A stretch of 7,266 nucleotides of DNA, from NCBI GenBank assembly GCA_013042165.1, contig JABDQT010000048.1:1-7266 (forward strand), read 5' to 3'. Under the pieces are notes generated by a model that was given only the letters and a program-made list of their open reading frames with translations, did not search any database and was not told the origin of the DNA. Below are positions 1 through 4,548 of this stretch, piece after piece. Both the position numbers and the translations under genes were made by a program. This DNA comes from Kiritimatiellales bacterium. Lineage in GTDB: Bacteria > Verrucomicrobiota > Kiritimatiellia > Kiritimatiellales > Pontiellaceae. The first letter of the stretch is position 1, and each line of letters opens with the position of its first letter.

Positions 1-692
1 ACCCGATCGATGCTTTCCTGCGGTGCATGCAGCGGCCAGTGGGGTGCGTTATAGGCCATGTAGAGAAAAAACGGTTTTCCGGCATCTTTCGTTTCCTTCA
101 GCCATTCAATGCCTTTATCGGTAAACACATCGGTGGAATACCAATCCGCGCGATCCGGAACAAAATCCTTTTCGATCCCGGGCTCGTCCAGCACCCATTT
201 ATACCCACCGCCGGAAAGCATGGCAGGCGTCTTTCCACCCGGCGCTGCCTTTTCGCCGGGATTCCAGCAATTGATGGCGCCTCCGAGAAACCCGTAAAAG
301 CGGTCGAAGCCGCGGGTGCGCGGATCGAAGTTGGCATGGTGCTTGCCCGACCAGAATGTATTGTAGCCCGCCGGTCGCAGCACCTCGCCGATGGTCGATG
401 TATGGTTGAAATCCCTATCGGTCTGCTGAAAATAAACGCCGGTCAGGAGGCTGGCCCGGGTCGGATAGCACTTAGCCGTGTTATACGCCTGTGTGAAAAG
501 AATTCCATCCTTCGCTAATGTATCAAGATTCGGGGTGTTGATTTCCGACCCCATGCAACCCATATCCGAGTAGCCCATATCATCGGCCAGAATCAGCAGA
601 ATATTGGGCGGTTGTGGCTGAACCGCACAAGCGGTTGCAGCAAACCCGGCCAATAAGAGGGGCACTACTAAGCAGCATCTCATGTTGATCAT
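1..692 (-). CDS. Secreted sulfatase, formylglycine-dependent (partial; C-terminus beyond left edge)
   Basis: This is a type I sulfatase (alkaline-phosphatase fold) that hydrolyses sulfate esters, probably on a polysaccharide outside the cytoplasm. About 230 residues are visible. Counting from the ATG at 692, residues 4-23 form a signal peptide (MRCC, then a hydrophobic run, then ATACA). The first strand NILLILADDMGYSD (30-43) carries the metal-binding pair D37/D38. CYPTRASLLTG (75-85) is the C-x-P-x-R signature whose C75 would be converted to formylglycine. GKHH (116-119) matches the family GKxH active-site motif, with K117 and H119. RGFDRFYGF (127-135) and NAPHWPLHAP near the edge are also typical of the family. 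In-frame ATGs exist at 707, 692 and 683; a GGAG 9 bases upstream favours 692. ATAC could be a weak lipobox. The gene lies 70 bases after a glycosidase remnant on the same strand. The family is certain; the subfamily and substrate are not. Confidence 0.93.
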   Translation of the reverse strand, partial: MINMRCCLVVPLLLAGFAATACAVQPQPPNILLILADDMGYSDMGCMGSEINTPNLDTLAKDGILFTQAYNTAKCYPTRASLLTGVYFQQTDRDFNHTSTIGEVLRPAGYNTFWSGKHHANFDPRTRGFDRFYGFLGGAINCWNPGEKAAPGGKTPAMLSGGGYKWVLDEPGIEKDFVPDRADWYSTDVFTDKGIEWLKETKDAGKPFFLYMAYNAPHWPLHAPQESIDR

Positions 693-701
693 TTTCAAGA
701 A

Positions 702-705
702 CTCC
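702..705 (-). promoter_or_regulatory. Ribosome binding site deciding the sulfatase start
   Basis: GGAG on the minus strand sits 9 bases before the ATG at 692. It lies just inside the reading frame that would begin at the ATG at 707, and it is 18 bases from the ATG at 683. No comparable site precedes 707. It therefore favours the 692 start, which also gives a compact signal peptide. Confidence 0.45.
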
Positions 706-762
706 ATTCTGTGAACACTATAAATAAGATGACGGCCGGAAAGCATCTTAAATATGAAAAAA

Positions 763-1212
763 TTAACAGCCTCTCCCCCAAACCCAGCCTCCATACATCT
801 CCCTTTTACTCTTTCCGAAACAGGGTCTTGCCCAATCCGGTGTTTTCGGGCCCGCCTCGAAGGATAAGTAGACCGAGATATCGTTCTTGCAAGCGAACGC
901 GATGGCCTCATCCATCGTACTCCAGTCATATTCCCCCGACTTCTTCTCCACCTCATCCCACGGAGCATCGCACGACAGCCCCCTTATAAAAGGGTATTCT
1001 TTCAGATCCGGAGTATCCCCTCCCCGCCCCCATACTCCGAAAGAATCCGGGTGAGGTGCGCTTTGGGCATTCCATAACGAACAGGGTATGATCAGTCCGA
1101 TCAGAAGTTTTTTTCCGACAATGCTGGCAAGTTTGGGCTGACTGCATCTCTGCACATTTAATGTCACGTTTGATTTATGTTTATCGACCAACAACTTCCT
1201 CCCAATATACAC
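763..1212 (-). pseudogene. Truncated secreted glycoside hydrolase, N-terminal remnant
   Basis: This open frame of 149 codons keeps only the start of a TIM-barrel (clan GH-A-like) glycosidase. From the GTG at 1212, residues 34-52 look like a signal peptide (KK, hydrophobic run, QSA). FGVWGRGGD (58-66) follows, then PFIRGLSCD (74-82), W85-x-x-V-E-x-x-x-G-x-YDWS (to 98), a helix with MDEAI, and the strand VYLSFEAGP-x-TPDW (114-127). This W..vE...G.YDW pattern followed by a strand ending in GP..P.W is how beta-galactosidase-like glycosidases begin. After A128 (about position 829) the sequence loses resemblance and stops at TAA. The remaining 70 bases before the sulfatase hold no continuation in any frame, so the catalytic residues are missing. 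The true start is unclear: GTG at 1212, TTG at 1191 (six bases after GGGAGG) or GTG at 1155. It lies 28 bases after the six-hairpin gene. Alternatively it is a genuine small secreted protein, which is less likely. Confidence 0.6.
1198..1203 (-). promoter_or_regulatory. Shine-Dalgarno site favouring a TTG start for the glycosidase remnant
   Basis: GGGAGG on the minus strand is followed after six bases by TTG at 1191, in frame with the remnant. The upstream GTG at 1212 and downstream GTG at 1155 lack an equally good site. If this is the native site, the protein began with VDKHK after Met, giving a long positively charged region before the hydrophobic core. Confidence 0.35.
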
Positions 1213-1240
1213 TCCGAGACTACACGTTCCCCATTCACGA

Positions 1241-2692
1241 TTATGGACAGTAAACTGCCTTTTTTACGTTATTGATCAGGCCGGCGCGCCGGCAGACATT
1301 TATAAATGCGGCTGCACTCCACAACTGACTGCCGGAACCGAACGGCTCTTTGGTCTTCATATTGACCAGTTCGTGGAACGTTCCATCCTCCACACAGGTG
1401 CGCGCCAGCAGCGCCGCGTTCTGCGCGGTGCAGTCGATCCCGAACGCCTGTTCTTTGGCGGCCAGAAACAGCGTGTCGGCAAACGGCCAGGAGGCCTTGT
1501 CGTGATAGATCTGCGGGTTGTCCGAATGGTTGAAGAATGGATGGATCAGTGGCACGCCGGCATCGGTTACCGGATAGCCTTTCAGCGCCGCCCGCGCTTC
1601 GTTGCCTTCGACGACACCGAAGCGCACCGCAAGTGCCTCGCCCAGCGCATGGCGCTGTTTCAGCAGCTTGCCGTCCCAGGTTTTCAGATAGGTGAAGGTG
1701 CCGTCCGGATGACGCATCTCGCGGCACATCGCCTGTTTAAGCTCCTCGGCACGCTGCGCCCAGCGGGCCGCATCGGCGGGGCGCCCCAGCCGGTCGGCGG
1801 TGCGCTCGAGCGCTTTCATGGCCTGGAAATAGAGTGCATTGGTCGAGACCGCCTTACTCATGATGCACTCCCGCAACCCCCAGGCTGTCGGATAGCCGCT
1901 CTGCTGCTTGAACTCCATGTGGACATCCACAAACGCGGCCTGCCCCATATACAGTCCATCGGACGCGTCGAAGAAATAGCGGTAGAAGTTTTCAAAGAAC
2001 CAGCTGCCCTCATTGTAGAACCATTCCCAGTCGGGCTGATCGAGTTTGGTCAGCAGATCCTCCGCCGCCCAGATCCAGATCACATCATCCGTGCGCCGGG
2101 TAATCTCATTGGTGTGGAACTTCAGGAAGTATTCCCGTTGCGCAAGATCAAGCGGTTCCCACGGAGCGGGAATCTCCGCAATGGTGTGGCTGCGCGAGGT
2201 GGTGAACCCCAACCTCCGCCGCAGGGCGCGGGTAAACTGGATCGAGCTGAGCATGATGTCGGGATAAAGATCGTTGCATCCAAGGACCCCCGAGAAGGCA
2301 ATATCGCGCTCGTATACGCTGGCTCCAAAAGACTTCCCTGCTCCGAAGTAGGTCGCACCGTTTTGTTTTACAATATTCTTTTCGATGTCGCCCAGTGCCA
2401 CCCGCCAGAGCCGCTCGGTCATCGGCGTCACACCGGAAAGACGAACCGGGCAGGCCGGCTGCCCATCGGCCAGATCGTTCAGCTGGATCGTGCGCAGTGC
2501 ATCCCGCACAGCATCGGGCCCCATCGTCAGCAAGGGAGAATCAAACACAAACGGAACATTTGCTCCCCGAAATCGAGTGCGACATCCTGCGGTCAGCAAT
2601 AGCCCGGTCGTACCAACCCCTGCAATAAAATCGCGGCGTCCAGCCACCCCTCGCTTCTTTTCTTCTTTTGCATTTGTTTCGCGCTGAACCAT
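1241..2692 (-). CDS. Six-hairpin (alpha/alpha)6-type glycosidase, Tat lipoprotein
   Basis: This 483-residue exported protein most likely hydrolyses a glycosidic bond using an (alpha/alpha)6 barrel. The N-terminus has a twin-arginine signal, RRDFIAG (19-25), then a hydrophobic stretch ending in LTAGC (33-37), a plausible lipobox. It should therefore be folded in the cytoplasm, exported by Tat and lipid-anchored. Helix-rich segments typical of six-hairpin glycosidases follow: YERDIAFSGVLG (127-138), TDDVIWIWAAEDLL (201-214), and GSGSQLWSAAAF (452-463) followed by a final helix. Acidic candidates for catalysis are D130, D202/D203, E211 and E441 (in FHELVN); I cannot assign roles to them. The ATG at 2692 follows GAGAG by about 8 bases, and the TAA is at 1243-1241. 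The gene is first in a minus-strand run with the glycosidase remnant and the sulfatase. I do not recognise a numbered GH family. The fold call is moderately sure and the substrate is unknown. Confidence 0.75.
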   Translation of the reverse strand: MVQRETNAKEEKKRGVAGRRDFIAGVGTTGLLLTAGCRTRFRGANVPFVFDSPLLTMGPDAVRDALRTIQLNDLADGQPACPVRLSGVTPMTERLWRVALGDIEKNIVKQNGATYFGAGKSFGASVYERDIAFSGVLGCNDLYPDIMLSSIQFTRALRRRLGFTTSRSHTIAEIPAPWEPLDLAQREYFLKFHTNEITRRTDDVIWIWAAEDLLTKLDQPDWEWFYNEGSWFFENFYRYFFDASDGLYMGQAAFVDVHMEFKQQSGYPTAWGLRECIMSKAVSTNALYFQAMKALERTADRLGRPADAARWAQRAEELKQAMCREMRHPDGTFTYLKTWDGKLLKQRHALGEALAVRFGVVEGNEARAALKGYPVTDAGVPLIHPFFNHSDNPQIYHDKASWPFADTLFLAAKEQAFGIDCTAQNAALLARTCVEDGTFHELVNMKTKEPFGSGSQLWSAAAFINVCRRAGLINNVKKAVYCP

Positions 2693-3115
2693 AATTATTC
2701 TCTCGTCACGTTATTTCTTTTTTACATCCACCTGCCGAGGCGGAACATCCGGAACCTGAGTGTTGGGTTGGAACGGCTAGAACAGCAGAGTAACCAAATC
2801 CAACACGCTCTGTGATTTAACTCGATACAATGATGCGCGACAACTCTGAACTCCATTCAACAGCTGGCATTCATCTCTGCGGACTATTTCTTGAAAACCA
2901 TGCGAATCGGGCTTCCCTGAAAATTTTCAAGCCAGAAACCGCAACGCAATCCGTGCTCAGTATCTCCTTCTCGCCCAAATCGGACTGCTGTGTAACGGCC
3001 GAAATGATCTTCACGACATCGACCGTTACCCGGGTGATGAATTTTTCACGAATGCGTTCGGTAGAATCCGAAGCGTATGAGGATTCCTATCGGAAGAAAG
3101 TTTGATTTTCCGCCC

Positions 3116-3129
3116 AACACAGGTGTGTT
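3116..3129. promoter_or_regulatory. Palindrome AACACA-GG-TGTGTT, possible operator
   Basis: Two perfectly complementary six-base arms are separated by GG, ending 54 bases before the ATG at 3184. The size and position fit a dimeric repressor or activator site controlling the oxidoreductase gene. No regulator gene is in the window, so the binding protein is unknown. The arms are short enough that chance is possible. Confidence 0.25.
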
Positions 3130-3172
3130 AGAAATGAACCCTATGGATTCAGGTACTTCTAATTATTCCGAA

Positions 3173-3179
3173 AGGTGAG
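3173..3179 (+). promoter_or_regulatory. Strong ribosome binding site setting the oxidoreductase start at 3184
   Basis: AGGTGAG is followed by CCTC and then ATG at 3184, which is ideal Shine-Dalgarno spacing. The longer frame begins with GTG at 3175, and this GTG lies inside the binding site itself. The ATG is therefore the better start, and the signal peptide then begins MKKW. Confidence 0.7.
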
Positions 3180-3183
3180 CCTC

Positions 3184-4269
3184 ATGAAAAAGTGGATATC
3201 GTTCATTCTACTCCTTCCTTGTCTTCTGTGTGCGGAGCCATTGAAAATAGGTGTCGCCGGATTGGTACACGGTCATGCGAACAACTTTTTCAAAAAAATT
3301 GATCCGGCGGTCATCCAGATCGTGGGTATTGTTGAACCGGACGCGACTGTTGCACAGAAATATGCCGAACGCTTCAATCTGGATGAGGCCTTGTTTTTCC
3401 CAAGCTTGGACGCGCTGCTCAAAGCCGTAAAACCCGAGGCGGTTGTGGCATTCTCCACCACCAAAGACCACCTCACCATTGTTGAAGCCTGCGCCCCTGC
3501 AGGGGTGCATGTTATGGTCGAAAAACCACTTGCTCTCAATCTATCCGATGCTGAACGGATAGCTGCACTTGTCCGCAAGCATGGTATTCATGTACTGACC
3601 AACTATGCCACCACGTGGTATCCCACAACGGAAGAATGCCTGCGCATTACCCGTGAGCGGCAATTTGGGACACTGCGCAAGGTCGTTATTCATGATGGGA
3701 ACCCGGGACCCTATGGACGGGTACCCGATGAATTCTTTGCGTGGATCAAGGATCCTAAAATCAATGGCGGGGGTGCATTAATGGATTTCGGTTGCTATGG
3801 CGCCTGCATCATGACCGGCCTGATGAACAACCGGATGCCTTTAAGCGTAACAGCAGTAACCCAGCAGATGCGCCCCGATCTCTATCCCGATGTGGAGGAC
3901 GAGGCCACGATTATCCTGACCTACCCCGACTCTCAATGCATCATCCAGGCCTCCTGGAACTGGCCGGTTGGGCGAAAGGATATCGAAATTTACGGGGAGA
4001 CAGGATATGCGCGCGCAATCGATGCAAAGGCGATGGCCCTACGGGAAGCCGGCTCTAAGGCCGAATCGCTTCATACGCTCCAAAACCAACCCGGCCAGCC
4101 GAACAATCCACTGGACTATCTGGCGGCGGTCGTTCGGGATGAGATCGACCCGACCGGCTCGTTGTCTTCCATTGAAAACGGCCTGATTGCAATGCACATA
4201 CTTGATGCCGCTCGGGCCTCGGCACGAACCGGTAAGACCGTTCAGCTTCCCGTTAATAATTCAAACTGA
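3184..4269 (+). CDS. Exported Gfo/Idh/MocA-family oxidoreductase
   Basis: This 361-residue NAD(P)-dependent oxidoreductase probably acts on a sugar or sugar derivative. Residues 1-17 (MKKW, hydrophobic core, LLCA) form a Sec-like signal peptide with likely cleavage before EPLKIG. No twin arginine is present. The Rossmann segment KIGVAGLVHGHA (21-32) replaces the usual GxGxxG with a GVAGLVHGH version. EKPLALN (113-119) holds the family lysine, K114. GGGALMDFGCYG (195-206) is the conserved active-site helix; Y205 sits where many members have histidine, as in glucose-fructose oxidoreductase-like enzymes. The end, SIENGLIAMHILDAARAS then TGKTVQLP, is typical of the family. Length is normal. It is transcribed away from the glycosidase run and toward the esterase gene. 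The family is firm. Export is well supported, but how it would obtain a nucleotide cofactor outside the cytoplasm is unexplained, and the substrate is unknown. Confidence 0.9.
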   Translation: MKKWISFILLLPCLLCAEPLKIGVAGLVHGHANNFFKKIDPAVIQIVGIVEPDATVAQKYAERFNLDEALFFPSLDALLKAVKPEAVVAFSTTKDHLTIVEACAPAGVHVMVEKPLALNLSDAERIAALVRKHGIHVLTNYATTWYPTTEECLRITRERQFGTLRKVVIHDGNPGPYGRVPDEFFAWIKDPKINGGGALMDFGCYGACIMTGLMNNRMPLSVTAVTQQMRPDLYPDVEDEATIILTYPDSQCIIQASWNWPVGRKDIEIYGETGYARAIDAKAMALREAGSKAESLHTLQNQPGQPNNPLDYLAAVVRDEIDPTGSLSSIENGLIAMHILDAARASARTGKTVQLPVNNSN

Positions 4270-4464
4270 ACGCCGAGGTTATGCGCCAGGTGAACGGCCG
4301 CAGTCACACCAAGCGAAGCGCACTAGTTGGGCGAGCTTGCCCCGCCTACAACATGCTTCCCGAACCAGCTCCCACCAATGGTTTAAATTTTCGTCGCTCG
4401 ATCAATCTCTCCACATACCCTTAAAACAGAGCCTGGACGGAACTGCCCCGTAGCATGAAACAGC

Positions 4465-4505
4465 AAAAAGTGAACCCCTCACCGGATTATGGCTCGGGGC
4501 TTCAC
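4465..4505 (-). terminator. Rho-independent terminator of the esterase-repeat gene
   Basis: On the minus strand, GTGAA-g-CCCC (4505-4496) pairs with GGGG-TTCAC (4478-4470), with one bulged G and a 17-base loop, followed directly by TTTTT (4469-4465). It starts 44 bases after the stop codon at 4549. It has no T-run on the plus strand, so it should not stop the convergent oxidoreductase transcript efficiently. The rest of the convergent gap (4270-4464) shows no gene or clear signal. Confidence 0.65.
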
Positions 4506-4548
4506 GACCTCTCCGACTCGCCACATTTTTGCGAAGCGGCGGATCGGG

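Larger units (their letters stand above)
2693..3183. other. Divergent intergenic region without a supportable gene
   Basis: About 490 bases separate the starts of the minus-strand glycosidase and the plus-strand oxidoreductase, so promoters for both should lie here. I could not identify convincing -35/-10 pairs. A perfect 6+2+6 palindrome lies at 3116-3129. GGAAC is repeated at 2742, 2751 and 2770. Two overlapping minus-strand open stretches (2871-3086, about 71 codons; 2884-3045, 53 codons) and a plus-strand frame at 2830-3105 cover the centre. None has a good start with a ribosome binding site or a motif I recognise. They may be decayed coding sequence. Confidence 0.5.

Noticed and set aside
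725..750. Inverted repeat TAAGATG / CATCTTA between the glycosidase remnant and the sulfatase
   Set aside because: The seven-base AT-rich stem has a 12-base loop. The only T-run lies before the stem in the direction of transcription, so it does not act as an intrinsic terminator.
1373..2602. A long plus-strand open frame of 409 codons
   Set aside because: It is antisense to the six-hairpin glycosidase, shows no domain or signal, and is rich in Arg and Pro as expected for a shadow of a GC-rich gene.
2786..2812. CAGAG / CTCTG inverted repeat upstream of the glycosidase
   Set aside because: Five-base arms with a 17-base loop are expected by chance in a region of this length.
2830..3105. Plus-strand ATG frame of 91 codons in the divergent gap
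   Set aside because: No ribosome binding site, no recognisable motif, and the opposite strand is equally open. It is not supportable as a gene.
4326..4342. GTTGGGC resembling an integron attC core, with a small GGGC/GCCC hairpin
   Set aside because: No matching complementary core at attC spacing, no nested inner pair and no integrase in the window. The hairpin has a four-base stem and no T-run, so it is not a terminator either.
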